DNA from: Phocaeicola coprocola DSM 17136
Lineage (GTDB): Bacteria; Bacteroidota; Bacteroidia; Bacteroidales; Bacteroidaceae
NCBI RefSeq assembly: GCF_000154845.1
Contig: NZ_DS981509.1
Coordinates: 121,392-185,391, forward strand
DNA length: 64,000 bases
Reading direction: 5' to 3'
Shown: positions 34,805 through 43,536 of the stretch, piece by piece
Numbering within the stretch: position 1 is the first letter of the stretch
Layout of the letters: every line of letters starts with the position of its first letter
Position numbers and translations under genes: made by a program
The notes under the pieces: model-generated
The model's input: only the letters and a program-made list of their open reading frames with translations
Database searches by the model: none
Told to the model about the DNA's origin: nothing

Positions 34805-37009
34805 ATGAAAAAACTGATTGCATTATTCTGCCTGCTGGCTTTCGTTATCGGAGCACAGGCACAGCGTAAGGTCAGCCTGCAAGATGTGGCACAAGGAACC
34901 TACCGTGCACAAAGCATCTACGGCATCAAACCAATGCTGGACGGAGAACATTACACGCAGATGAGTTCTGACAAAAAACGTATCGTGAAATACTCGTTCA
35001 AAACGGGCAAGGAAGTAGAAGCGATATTCGATGTTACTACGGCAAGAGATTGCCCCGTGAAGTCGTTCGACGATTATATCATGTCGCCCGACGAAAAGCT
35101 GATTCTGATTCAGACAGACACGAAACCCATCTACCGTCATTCGTTCACTGCCGAGTATTACATATACAACGTGAAAAACAACAAGATGGAACCGCTTTCT
35201 AAAAACGGTCCTCAGCAGGTTCCACTGTTTTCACCCGACGGCTTCCAGGTTGCTTTCGTACGCAACAACAATATTTTCCTTGTGAAGCTGCTTTTCGGCA
35301 ACAGCGAATCGCAGGTTACAAAGGACGGTGAATACAATAAGGTGCTGAACGGTATCCCCGACTGGGTATATGAAGAGGAGTTCTCTTTCAACCGCGCTTT
35401 CGATTTCAGTGCCGACAGCAAAATGATTGCCTATATCCGTTTCGACGAGAGTCAGGTTCCCATGTTCAGCTTCCCATGGTACAAAGGTATGGCCCCCGAA
35501 AAGAGCCAGTATGCCACTTATCCGGGAGCTTACGAATACAAGTACCCGAAAGCCGGCGAAATGAATTCGAAAGTCAGTGTGCACACATACGATATCAAGA
35601 GCCACGTTACACGTAAAATGGATTTGCCGCTCGACGAAGACGGATACATTCCACGTATCAAGTTTACTTCCGATCCTGAAAAACTTGCCATCATGACACT
35701 GAACCGCCACCAGAACCGGTTCGACATCTATATGGCCAATCCGAGAAGCGCACTGTGCAAGCTTACTATACGCGACGAAGCCGAACAGTACATCAAGGAA
35801 CAGGCTTATTCTGACATTGTTTTCTATCCGGAAAATATCGTAATGATGAGTGAACGCGACGGATACAATCACTTGTACTTGTATACTATCGGAGGAAACC
35901 TGATCAAACAAGTTACCAAAGGTAAGTTCGAAGTGAAGGATTTTCTGGGATGGGATAAGCCAACCAATACGTTCTACTATACCAGCAACGAGGAAAGTCC
36001 GTTGCGTACGGCTGTATACAAGACCGATGCCAAAGGAAAGACTATCAAACTTTCTACCCGCACGGGAACCAACTCGGCAATATTCAGTACCAACCTGTCG
36101 TATTATATCAATAACTTCTCTAATATCGACACTCCTACACTGATAACGATAAACAATAACAAGGGTAAGGAGCTGACTACACTATTGGACAACTCGAAAC
36201 TGAAATCGGAAGTTGCTACACTGAACATGCCGAAAAAAGAGTTTTTCAGTTTCCGTACAACCGAAGGTGTAGAGCTGAACGGCTGGATGATGAAACCTGC
36301 CAACTTCGATCCAAGCAAGAAATATCCGGTCATCATGCACCAGTACAGCGGACCGGGTTCGCAGCAGGTACTCGACAGATGGGGCATCGGAAGCTTCAGT
36401 GATGGAGGCATGTTCGAAGCTTACATGTGCGACAAAGGTTTTGTCATGGTATGTGTCGACGGACGTGGTACAGGCGGACGCGGTGTGGACTTTGAAAAAT
36501 GTACATACTGCTTCCTGGGAGTAAAAGAATCGCACGACCAGGTAGAAGCTGCCAAATATCTGTCCTCACTGCCTTACATCGACGGAAACCGCATCGGTAT
36601 CTGGGGATGGAGCTTCGGAGGTTACAATACACTGATGTCGATGAGTGAAGGTACACCTGTATTCAAGGCTGGTGTGGCGATTGCAGCTCCAAGCGACTGG
36701 CGCTTCTACGATACAGTATATACTGAACGCTTCATGCGTACACCGAAGGAAAACGGCGACGGTTACAATGCCGGTTCGGCTATCCTCCGCGCTCCGAAAC
36801 TGCATGGCGACCTGCTTCTGATACACGGAACAGCCGACGACAACGTGCACTATCAGAACTGCGCCGAATACAGTGAAGCACTGGTACAGGCAGGCATACA
36901 GTTCGACATGCAGGTATATACCAACCGCAATCACAGCATCTTCGGCGGCAACACACGCAATCATCTGATGAACCGTGTAGCCAACTTCTTTATCGAAAAG
37001 CTGAAATAA
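34805..37009 (+). CDS. Dipeptidyl peptidase IV-like serine peptidase (S9B)
   Basis: The ATG at 34805 (734 aa) is chosen because it starts a clean signal peptide, MKKLIALFCLLAFVIGAQAQ; an upstream in-frame ATG would add 22 non-signal residues. The N-terminal DPPIV beta-propeller (about 90-480; WVYEEEFSFNRAFDFSADSK with the Glu-Glu pair that binds the substrate N-terminus) precedes the alpha/beta-hydrolase domain. The triad is Ser603 in GWSFGGY, Asp678 in GTADDN and His710 in RNHSIFG. It releases X-Pro/X-Ala dipeptides in the periplasm. It is monocistronic, with a terminator following. Confidence 0.95.
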   Translation: MKKLIALFCLLAFVIGAQAQRKVSLQDVAQGTYRAQSIYGIKPMLDGEHYTQMSSDKKRIVKYSFKTGKEVEAIFDVTTARDCPVKSFDDYIMSPDEKLILIQTDTKPIYRHSFTAEYYIYNVKNNKMEPLSKNGPQQVPLFSPDGFQVAFVRNNNIFLVKLLFGNSESQVTKDGEYNKVLNGIPDWVYEEEFSFNRAFDFSADSKMIAYIRFDESQVPMFSFPWYKGMAPEKSQYATYPGAYEYKYPKAGEMNSKVSVHTYDIKSHVTRKMDLPLDEDGYIPRIKFTSDPEKLAIMTLNRHQNRFDIYMANPRSALCKLTIRDEAEQYIKEQAYSDIVFYPENIVMMSERDGYNHLYLYTIGGNLIKQVTKGKFEVKDFLGWDKPTNTFYYTSNEESPLRTAVYKTDAKGKTIKLSTRTGTNSAIFSTNLSYYINNFSNIDTPTLITINNNKGKELTTLLDNSKLKSEVATLNMPKKEFFSFRTTEGVELNGWMMKPANFDPSKKYPVIMHQYSGPGSQQVLDRWGIGSFSDGGMFEAYMCDKGFVMVCVDGRGTGGRGVDFEKCTYCFLGVKESHDQVEAAKYLSSLPYIDGNRIGIWGWSFGGYNTLMSMSEGTPVFKAGVAIAAPSDWRFYDTVYTERFMRTPKENGDGYNAGSAILRAPKLHGDLLLIHGTADDNVHYQNCAEYSEALVQAGIQFDMQVYTNRNHSIFGGNTRNHLMNRVANFFIEKLK

Positions 37010-37035
37010 ACATTATAATCATACATTGAGAGTTA

Positions 37036-37088
37036 TGAGGAATTAAAAATTCTACTGCCGATACAAGGCGGCGGTTTTTAATTCCTCA
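37036..37088 (+). terminator. Intrinsic terminator after the DPP4-like gene
   Basis: tgaggaattaaaaa and tttttaattcctca form a 14-bp stem with an inner CCG/CGG helix, ending 25 bases before the lipA start. Confidence 0.7.
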
Positions 37089-37113
37089 TTTCTCATTCTT
37101 AGACCAATATACT

Positions 37114-37965
37114 ATGGAACACGTAAAAAAGCCTGGATGGCTGAAAATAACTATCGGAACCAATGCACGCTATACCGATACAAAACGCATTGTCGATACG
37201 CATAAACTGCATACGATATGCAGCAGCGGCCGTTGTCCGAATCTGGGCGAATGCTGGGGAAAAGGAACGGCTACTTTCATGATAGGTGGTGCTATCTGTA
37301 CCCGCTCATGCAAATTCTGTAACACCCTCAGCGGGAAACCGCTTCCGCTCGACGCTCAGGAGCCTGAACGGGTAGCCGAATCGGTCCGTCTGATGAAACT
37401 GGATCATGCCGTTGTCACCTCGGTAGACCGCGACGATCTGCCTGATCTGGGAGCAGCTCACTGGGCTGCCACAATCAAAGCGATAAAAGAAGTCAATCCG
37501 AATACAACACTGGAAACACTCATCCCCGACTTTCAAGGCAGGGAAGAACTGATCCGCATGGTAACCGACGCCCGTCCCGATATTATTTCACACAACATGG
37601 AAACCGTACGCCGCATCAGCCCGCTGGTAAGAAGCGTGGCAACCTACGACCGAAGTCTGGAGGTTATCCGCCAGATAGCCGAGAGTGGAATAACGGCCAA
37701 GTCGGGCATCATGGTAGGACTGGGAGAAACTCCTGAAGAAGTAGAACAGACCATGGACGACCTGCTGGCAAACGGCTGCCGCATTCTCACCATTGGACAA
37801 TATCTCCAGCCGAGCCGGAAACATTATCCCGTTCATGAGTATGTCACACCCGAACAATTTGCCCGCTACAAGGAAACCGGAGAAAAGAAAGGATTTGCCA
37901 CAGTAGAAAGCGGTCCGCTGGTACGTTCTTCCTATCATGCCGAAAAACACATCCGCTATAAGTGA
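37114..37965 (+). CDS. lipA: Lipoyl synthase
   Basis: This 283-aa radical SAM enzyme inserts two sulfurs into octanoyl groups on lipoyl domains. The auxiliary cluster cysteines are Cys36, Cys41 and Cys47 (CSSGRCPNLGEC), and the radical SAM cluster is Cys62-Cys66-Cys69 (CTRSCKFC). Further family motifs are VTSVDRDDLPDLGA, SHNMETV and KSGIMVGLGET, with the RSSYHAEK end carrying the conserved Arg-Ser-Ser. Length is normal. A membrane protein gene follows 48 bases later. lipB is not in the window. Confidence 0.97.
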   Translation: MEHVKKPGWLKITIGTNARYTDTKRIVDTHKLHTICSSGRCPNLGECWGKGTATFMIGGAICTRSCKFCNTLSGKPLPLDAQEPERVAESVRLMKLDHAVVTSVDRDDLPDLGAAHWAATIKAIKEVNPNTTLETLIPDFQGREELIRMVTDARPDIISHNMETVRRISPLVRSVATYDRSLEVIRQIAESGITAKSGIMVGLGETPEEVEQTMDDLLANGCRILTIGQYLQPSRKHYPVHEYVTPEQFARYKETGEKKGFATVESGPLVRSSYHAEKHIRYK

Positions 37966-38013
37966 ACAATTCGGAAAAGAACCTTGTTACACCTATAAAA
38001 AAGACCACGGCAG

Positions 38014-39024
38014 ATGATGAAACTTATATTAAAATACAGAAACAAGATAGTATCGCTCGGACTGTTGCCTATCATAGCAACACTGATATGTTTGCATTTT
38101 TTCCAAAATACAATAGTGCTGGGAATAGGTTTTATAGTCTGCCTCGGTCTGCTGTTATACGGCATTGTACGCCTGAAGGATCTGAATTTTTTCCTTCTGC
38201 TAGGTAGTATAGGCATAGGTTCCTGCTTCGTACTTCGCCTGTTTACAGGCTACAAATTTATTCCATACGGAAGCATTACTCCCATACTGGAGCTGTTGCT
38301 GCTCATTGTGGCATTCATCCATATCACAGCTCCCGAAATCTACAAGGAACTGCAAGAACGGCTGCATCTGAGAAACTGTTTCTCTTTTGTTCTGGAAGCA
38401 AAAACCATTGTAATACTTTCATCACTGCATCTTACTATCCTGCTTTTTGTAGACCATATCGAACATCTGTTTTTGGAAGAGGGTTCTTTCTTCCTGATGT
38501 ACGGCATACCGGTTATTATCTATGTGCTGTGCCTGGTCATCAATGTAGTAGGAATCCATCTCGCACTTCAGGAAAACTTCCGTTATAGTCTGGTGCGCAT
38601 TGCAGTAGTACACGACGGAAAAATCTACCTGAAACAACGTACCGGATGTCCTGACGAAAAATACGAAAACGCTCCCATGTGGGATATTGCTGTAGAAAGT
38701 CCTTTTGAGGGACCAATCGAAAAGAGCAGCGAATACGCCGCACGCATCGCCAAAAAGATATGTGCTTCGAAAAATACTACCCCACGGCTTATATTGAAAT
38801 ATACAACTACATCATGCGATGCCGACAACCAGCAACGCGTATCGTTGTACATTCTCCCTCTCCAGAACGAAACAGACCTGCAGAAAATAACCGGAGGCAG
38901 ATTCTTTTCTTTCGACGAAATAAGCGAAACCGCTGCACGCAGATACAGTCCTTCCCTGCTTTCGGAACTGGATACACTTCAGATGGCAGCAGAAATGTGG
39001 AAGGCATTCGGTGCTTCCGAATAA
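38014..39024 (+). CDS. Membrane protein with degenerate Nudix-like C-terminal domain
   Basis: The protein is 336 aa. About six to seven hydrophobic segments cover residues 12-185 (LGLLPIIATLICLHFF, TIVLGIGFIVCLGLLLYGI, FFLLLGSIGIGSCFVL, ILELLLLIVAFIHI, TIVILSSLHLTILLF, IPVIIYVLCLVINVVGIHLA). The soluble tail from about 193 begins VRIAVVHDGKIYLKQR and has MWDIAVESPFEGP, EYAARIAKKI and FFSFDEI, which follow the Nudix fold layout. The Nudix box RELxEE is replaced by RIAKK, so the metal-binding glutamates are missing and hydrolase activity is unlikely. The function is unknown. It is probably cotranscribed with lipA, and its stop is 5 bases from that of the convergent rsmI-like gene. Confidence 0.7.
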   Translation: MMKLILKYRNKIVSLGLLPIIATLICLHFFQNTIVLGIGFIVCLGLLLYGIVRLKDLNFFLLLGSIGIGSCFVLRLFTGYKFIPYGSITPILELLLLIVAFIHITAPEIYKELQERLHLRNCFSFVLEAKTIVILSSLHLTILLFVDHIEHLFLEEGSFFLMYGIPVIIYVLCLVINVVGIHLALQENFRYSLVRIAVVHDGKIYLKQRTGCPDEKYENAPMWDIAVESPFEGPIEKSSEYAARIAKKICASKNTTPRLILKYTTTSCDADNQQRVSLYILPLQNETDLQKITGGRFFSFDEISETAARRYSPSLLSELDTLQMAAEMWKAFGASE

Positions 39025-39029
39025 TATTT

Positions 39030-39734
39030 TTATTTATAAATCAAAAATATGCACGGTATCTTTGAAAGGTCGGGCAAATGACCTTTCCATTCCTGAACAG
39101 TCTTGGTTTTGATATATTCCCCCTCACAGGTAATATTGGCAGCCACACAAAGTTTGGTTTGCGGACGGCAGGCTTTCAAGATATCCTCCAGCATCTTGTT
39201 GTTACGGTAAGGTGTTTCGATGAAAAGCTGTGTCTGATGCTCACTGTATACCCGCTGTTCCAGTTCCTTCAATCTTTTCTGACGTTCTCCCGGTTCGATA
39301 GGCAGATAACCGTGGAAAGCGAAACTTTGTCCGTTGAAGCCCGAACCCATGACCGACAGGATAATAGACGACGGTCCCACCAAAGGAACCACCTTCAGAT
39401 TCTTGCGCTGTGCGATAGCTACAACGTCTGCTCCCGGATCGGCAACGGCCGGACAACCTGCTTCCGAGATTACTCCCATGGAGTTTCCTTCCTGCAACGG
39501 TTTCAGATAACCCGAGATAGCTTCGGGTGACGTATGTTTGTTCAACGGATAAAACGTCAGTTCGTCGATATTGATATCCCGATCCACTTTTTTCAGGAAT
39601 CGGCGTGCCGAGCGCACATCCTCTACGATAAAATGACGAATCTGCAGAATGATTTCTCTATTGTACGAAGGAAGGACTTTTTCTACCGGAGTATCACCAA
39701 GAGTCACCGGCAGCAAGTATAATGCTGTATCCAT
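39030..39734 (-). CDS. SAM-dependent methyltransferase, RsmI/tetrapyrrole methylase family
   Basis: The protein is 234 aa. The tetrapyrrole-methylase fold has an N-terminal LYLLPVTLGD, then GNSMGVISEAGCPAVADPGADVV, the RsmI-like SAM-site loop, and LVGPSSIILSVMGSGFNGQSFAFHGYLP with FIETPYRNNKML. RsmI 2'-O-methylates C1402 of 16S rRNA. This shorter Bacteroidetes form lacks the RsmI C-terminal domain, so the exact substrate is less sure. It is last in the fabI-gldB-rsmI-like operon, 28 bases after gldB. Confidence 0.88.
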   Translation of the reverse strand: MDTALYLLPVTLGDTPVEKVLPSYNREIILQIRHFIVEDVRSARRFLKKVDRDINIDELTFYPLNKHTSPEAISGYLKPLQEGNSMGVISEAGCPAVADPGADVVAIAQRKNLKVVPLVGPSSIILSVMGSGFNGQSFAFHGYLPIEPGERQKRLKELEQRVYSEHQTQLFIETPYRNNKMLEDILKACRPQTKLCVAANITCEGEYIKTKTVQEWKGHLPDLSKIPCIFLIYK

Positions 39735-39762
39735 GATTGTCTATAATCTATATTTTTGTAGC

Positions 39763-40749
39763 TCAGTCTAAAGTCAGATTGCCGAAATCAGTACGTTCCA
39801 GCAGTGTGGCAATACTCACGTCAGAGTGTTGCTTCATGTATTTTTCTACAAGCTGCATTCCCAGCCATAAGCCTATTACCGGCGGAATCTTCTCACCGTT
39901 GAGTACCATGCTCGGATCGGAATGTGTATATGCACGAATCAGCATCGGGTCTGTACTCGCGAGATGTCCCCTTTCTTTCATCCATTTCCACATCTCCTTC
40001 TCATGTTCCTTGCACCAGTCTTCTTCCTCGCTGCTATATCCCAGCATTGCTCCGTTCGATTTCATCTTAAGTACCTTACGCACTACCCAGTGTATTTTTC
40101 CCTGGTGCATGATGACATCGTATAGCGAACGGTGTCCCGGATGCCATTCAAACGGATATAAGCTAAGCAGATAGAAGGTAAAACAGTCGGGAAGTATCCG
40201 GTCCGGATTCATCGAGCGGCGCTGATAGTCGTAATAATACCGGCGATAAAGCGGATAGTCTTCGCCCATGTACTTGTCAATACTGAAGCCCAGCAAGCTG
40301 TCGCCCACCACTACCGACTGGTTGAGTGCTGAGATTTGCGAGTAGACTGCCGGTATGGGAAATGAAGGTATCTCTTCCCGCAAACGGTGAAAACCTTCGG
40401 TAAATCCCTTTTCAAGGGAAGTCATATCTTTGAACTTCTCGGTCGCATCCTGCATCAGCCGGAGCAAAATTGTGTCCGAGTAATACTCACACAAGCGTTC
40501 GTTGATAGCCGGCTCGTCTACTGTACCCAGCATGAGCACATCTTCTATCAGAATCTTGGTAGCACGCGGACAGTCGAGGCTCATTTTCTGCAATGCCGAG
40601 AAGCTGTTCATTGCCGTGGCCTCAAATTGCAGACGGTCGTAACGGAAAACCTTTATATTCTTATTAAGCAAAACATCGCCGTCTTGCTCTCCTGTATGAC
40701 AGGAAACAAGTACGACGATGCTTAGTAATATGAATATAAATTTTCTCAT
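39763..40749 (-). CDS. GldB-like lipoprotein
   Basis: This 328-aa lipoprotein has signal MRKFIFILLSIVVLVSC and a lipidated Cys17. Sequence along its length (FSIDKYMGEDYPLYRRYYYDYQ, IHWVVRKVLK, IPPVIGLWLGMQLVEKYM) follows the GldB family, named from flavobacterial gliding motility. No other gliding or type IX secretion genes are in the window and these organisms do not glide, so the role here is probably in the cell envelope. It is cotranscribed between fabI (23 bases upstream) and the methyltransferase gene. Confidence 0.85.
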   Translation of the reverse strand: MRKFIFILLSIVVLVSCHTGEQDGDVLLNKNIKVFRYDRLQFEATAMNSFSALQKMSLDCPRATKILIEDVLMLGTVDEPAINERLCEYYSDTILLRLMQDATEKFKDMTSLEKGFTEGFHRLREEIPSFPIPAVYSQISALNQSVVVGDSLLGFSIDKYMGEDYPLYRRYYYDYQRRSMNPDRILPDCFTFYLLSLYPFEWHPGHRSLYDVIMHQGKIHWVVRKVLKMKSNGAMLGYSSEEEDWCKEHEKEMWKWMKERGHLASTDPMLIRAYTHSDPSMVLNGEKIPPVIGLWLGMQLVEKYMKQHSDVSIATLLERTDFGNLTLD

Positions 40750-40772
40750 GTAAACAGTTTATCCGTCAGATA

Positions 40773-41630
40773 TTATCCGTAGATAATATTTCCGTTTTCG
40801 TCTTTGTATTCATCCAGACCCTTTTCGTAAGTAGCCATAGCACGAAGACTCATACCTATGCTAGAGAAACCTCCATCGTGGAACAGGTTCTGCATAGTGA
40901 CTTTACGAGTAAGGTCAGAGAACATTACGATACAGTAGTCAGCACATTCGTCAGCCGAAGCATTGCCCAGAGGCGACATGCGGTTGGCGAAGTCGAACAG
41001 TTTATCCATACCTTTTACTCCCGATCCGGCAGTAGTCATGGTAGGCGACTGTGAAATGGTATTGATACGTACGTGATGTTCGCGTCCGTAAATGTAACCG
41101 AAGCTACGTGCGATAGATTCAAGCAAAGCTTTCGCATCTGCCATATCATTGTAACCGTAGAATGTACGCTGTGCAGCTACATAGCTCAGTGCAACGATAG
41201 AACCGTATTCGTTGATAGCATTCAGTTTTTTAGCCGACTGAATCATCTTATGGAATGAAACGGCTGAAATATCCAGCGTTTTGTTCAACATATCATAGTC
41301 AAGGTCATCGTAAGTACGTTTCTTACGTACGTTAGGTGACATACCTATAGAGTGCAGTACAAAGTCGATTTTACCTCCCAATACCTCCATTGAACGCTTG
41401 AAAACGTTTTCCAAATCTTCTACGCTTGTAGCGTCTGCCGGAATCACTTCGCAATTCAGCTTTTCTGCCAATGCAGAAACTTCTCCCATACGGACAGCAA
41501 CAGGAGTATTGGACAAAGTGATCACTGCTCCTTCTTCAACAGCTTTTTCTGCAACTTTCCATGCAATAGACTGTTCATTCAGAGCACCAAAAACAATACC
41601 TCTTTTTCCTTTCAGTAAATTATAACTCAT
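40773..41630 (-). CDS. fabI: Enoyl-[acyl-carrier-protein] reductase (NADH)
   Basis: The start at 41630 (MSYNLLKGKRGIVFGALNEQ, 285 aa) gives the normal N-terminus; a longer in-frame reading to 41747 runs through the promoter and is rejected. It is a FabI-type short-chain dehydrogenase that carries out the last reduction of each fatty acid elongation cycle. The NADH site GALNEQSIAW, then ADATSVED, HSIGMSPN and the catalytic Tyr150 and Tyr160-x6-Lys167 (YGYNDMADAKA) are present. SQSPTMTTAGSGV and FHDGGFSSIGM complete the family pattern. It is first in an operon with gldB and the methyltransferase. Confidence 0.96.
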   Translation of the reverse strand: MSYNLLKGKRGIVFGALNEQSIAWKVAEKAVEEGAVITLSNTPVAVRMGEVSALAEKLNCEVIPADATSVEDLENVFKRSMEVLGGKIDFVLHSIGMSPNVRKKRTYDDLDYDMLNKTLDISAVSFHKMIQSAKKLNAINEYGSIVALSYVAAQRTFYGYNDMADAKALLESIARSFGYIYGREHHVRINTISQSPTMTTAGSGVKGMDKLFDFANRMSPLGNASADECADYCIVMFSDLTRKVTMQNLFHDGGFSSIGMSLRAMATYEKGLDEYKDENGNIIYG

Positions 41631-41654
41631 ACTTTTTTTATTATAAATTTGGGG

Positions 41655-41662
41655 CAAAGATA
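41655..41662 (-). promoter_or_regulatory. Candidate -7 element of the fabI operon
   Basis: TATCTTTG on the minus strand, 24 bases before the fabI start. The nearby IS begins about 170 bases further upstream, so the core promoter is intact. Confidence 0.55.
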
Positions 41663-41833
41663 CAAACAATTCTGTTAATCCTGACATTTTCAGGCATGAA
41701 TCTATGAAAAATGAACAATATTCCCTCCTGCATACCAAAGAATGCATCTTTTGTCAATTTTTCATATATAAAAACACAAGATTGCACATTTTTTTCACCT
41801 ATTGAATCAAAATGTTCACATCATTTTCATGCG

Positions 41834-43214
41834 AACCTGCTAATTTTGTAAACATCAACAAGAGGTTTTTCATAATATTTATTAAGGTCAATAGTTCGTT
41901 AAAAATTCGCCAAGCCTAAGCGGCTCTGGCAGTAAATAAAATGAGTTCTTTGAAAAGTTTGTCAATAACTTGCGGGTCTGGGCTAATCCCAAACACGCAA
42001 ATAAATCGTTCAAGCATATAAGCATTGTGTATGAAAGACTTGCAGGAGGATATGGAATAGGTTATTCCGAGCCTCTTACATGCCGCTTTGGCCAAGTTGA
42101 CAGCAGCAAGCGATGCATTGAAGTGAAAATCCAATTTCCTGAAGTCGGTAGACTGGCAGCTGGTGATTCCTGCATGCTGCTTGCCATCTCTAAAGCAAAA
42201 TTCCAACTGGAACCTGGTTCTGTAATAATCCAGCACCTCGCGTCCATCCATGGAATCGTCTGTAGAGAAATAAAGTTGCCACTTGTCTGTTCTTCCGTCC
42301 ATCGGATACCAGACGGCTAAGGAAACATACCTTTTGAAAGCTTTAGCATAAACCCTCAATCCGTATAGCTTTCCTTTGTTCACCTCGTATTCCTTGCACC
42401 GGGTCAAATCCAGATTGGCAAAGTCAATCCTGCCGTCAAACCACTTGGGATGACCACGTTTTCCTGTTTTCTTTTCCAATGTCGGATAGTACAGGACAAC
42501 ATCATTCCTAAAGCGGCTGATAACATGGAAACTGTTCTCACACATAGGCGTTACGAAAGTTTCCTTGGAAAAGAATGCGTCTGCAACCACCGTTTTGGAT
42601 ATGCTTTGCAGCTTGTCTTTTCTGCTGATAAGATAGCAGCTGTACCAGTCAACAAGGTTCTTGTCCATATTATCCAAGGTCTTACAATCCGGCGTCTGAA
42701 TGGAACCTAAAGTCATGCATTCATGGTTGTCGATGTCAATGACACCGATGCCCATGATTTCCAGTCCACGCTTGTATTCTCCTGCACAACCGGACCAGAA
42801 GTAACCTATCCAAGGTGTCTTCTTGCCTGATTTGGGAATATAGGAAGGATCGATGGCGATGGCTTTTCTTTTGCCTGTGAGATACTTGCTGATGATAGAT
42901 CCGTTGAACGCAAACCAGTCGAAAGTTTCATGCTCAAAAAGGTTGCGATAAGTCTGTTCTGAGAAACAGCCATATCTGCCCAATTGAAGGAAATTTATAC
43001 GATCCGGGATGGCCATGAATAATTTCATGGTGTCCATGAATGCTTTTTCAAAAGGTTTGTGTATATTCGCTACTGATTTGAGAGCCGACAGGCACTCGGA
43101 TTGGTATTGCATAAGGAGTGTTTCTTTAGTCATAATCAGAAGAGTTCAGAGACTTCTAATTTACTAAGAAATAACGAATTATGCAATACTTTCCTCCTTT
43201 ATTATCAGCAGGTT
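41834..43214 (-). mobile_element. Second insertion sequence (IS4-like), boundaries approximate
   Basis: The element contains one intact transposase gene. The best terminal inverted repeat seen is AACCTGCT(A/G)AT at 41834-41844 and its complement ending at 43214, giving about 1,381 bp. No clean target duplication flanks these positions. A 7-base direct repeat ttcatgc at 41826-41832 and 43239-43245 would instead give an element of about 1.4 kb with a weaker inverted repeat. It lies upstream of fabI and of the outer-membrane barrel gene. Confidence 0.5.
41916..43133 (-). CDS. DDE transposase, IS4-like superfamily
   Basis: This 405-aa transposase has a likely DDE triad of Asp95 (AIAIDPSYIPKSGKK), Asp185 (TVVADAFFSKE) and Glu311 in YRTRFQLEFCFRDGKQHAG, which resembles the Y-(2)-R-(3)-E-(6)-K signature of IS4-type enzymes. 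The ORF is full length without frameshifts. It shares no obvious similarity with the ISAs1-like transposase at 6666-7772. The precise IS family cannot be fixed without a database search. Confidence 0.88.
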   Translation of the reverse strand: MTKETLLMQYQSECLSALKSVANIHKPFEKAFMDTMKLFMAIPDRINFLQLGRYGCFSEQTYRNLFEHETFDWFAFNGSIISKYLTGKRKAIAIDPSYIPKSGKKTPWIGYFWSGCAGEYKRGLEIMGIGVIDIDNHECMTLGSIQTPDCKTLDNMDKNLVDWYSCYLISRKDKLQSISKTVVADAFFSKETFVTPMCENSFHVISRFRNDVVLYYPTLEKKTGKRGHPKWFDGRIDFANLDLTRCKEYEVNKGKLYGLRVYAKAFKRYVSLAVWYPMDGRTDKWQLYFSTDDSMDGREVLDYYRTRFQLEFCFRDGKQHAGITSCQSTDFRKLDFHFNASLAAVNLAKAACKRLGITYSISSCKSFIHNAYMLERFICVFGISPDPQVIDKLFKELILFTARAA

Positions 43215-43293
43215 AGCTCTCTTTTTTCAGCACATTTCTTCATGCTTAACCATTCGTTTTTGACAACATTTCAATGACCTCTTTAGTGTTTCC

Positions 43294-43353
43294 GAACCAG
43301 CTTTTGCCGGTTCTGTTGTTTAACTTTTAATCTTTCGGTAAAAATTTACCGAA
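43294..43353 (+). other. Two consecutive hairpins in gene-free DNA (possible structured RNA)
   Basis: Hairpin 1 (43294-43313) pairs GAACCAGC with GCCGGTTC around TTTT with one mismatch. Hairpin 2 (43334-43353) is a perfect 9-bp dyad, TTCGGTAAA/TTTACCGAA. Together with the terminator at 43377-43406 they form a compact plus-strand array with no reading frame. It may be a small RNA or an attenuator, possibly cut from its promoter by the IS. Confidence 0.35.
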
Positions 43354-43376
43354 GTATTGTTATATAGAAACGTTCA

Positions 43377-43406
43377 GGGCTGTATCGAATGATACAGCCC
43401 TTTTTT
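43377..43406 (+). terminator. Perfect intrinsic terminator with no obvious gene upstream
   Basis: GGGCTGTATC-GAAT-GATACAGCCC is followed by TTTTTT. The T run is on the plus strand only, yet the nearest upstream coding region reads minus, so a plus-strand non-coding transcript is implied. Confidence 0.85.
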
Positions 43407-43475
43407 CATCACTAAAACCAGAAAAAACGACATACTTTATCTAACAGTAAATATAGAGATTCCATAAGATTTTTA

Positions 43476-43483
43476 TATATTTG
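43476..43483 (+). promoter_or_regulatory. Candidate -7 element of the outer-membrane barrel gene
   Basis: TATATTTG matches TAnnTTTG and lies 53 bases before the start codon. Confidence 0.5.
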
Positions 43484-43536
43484 TAGTAACAGCATCCACG
43501 CAATTGTTCATATAAAATCTTAAAACTCCTCATGTT

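Noticed and set aside
41630..41747. Extended N-terminus of FabI
   Set aside because: The extension covers the -7 promoter motif, and the family starts at MSYNLLKGKR.
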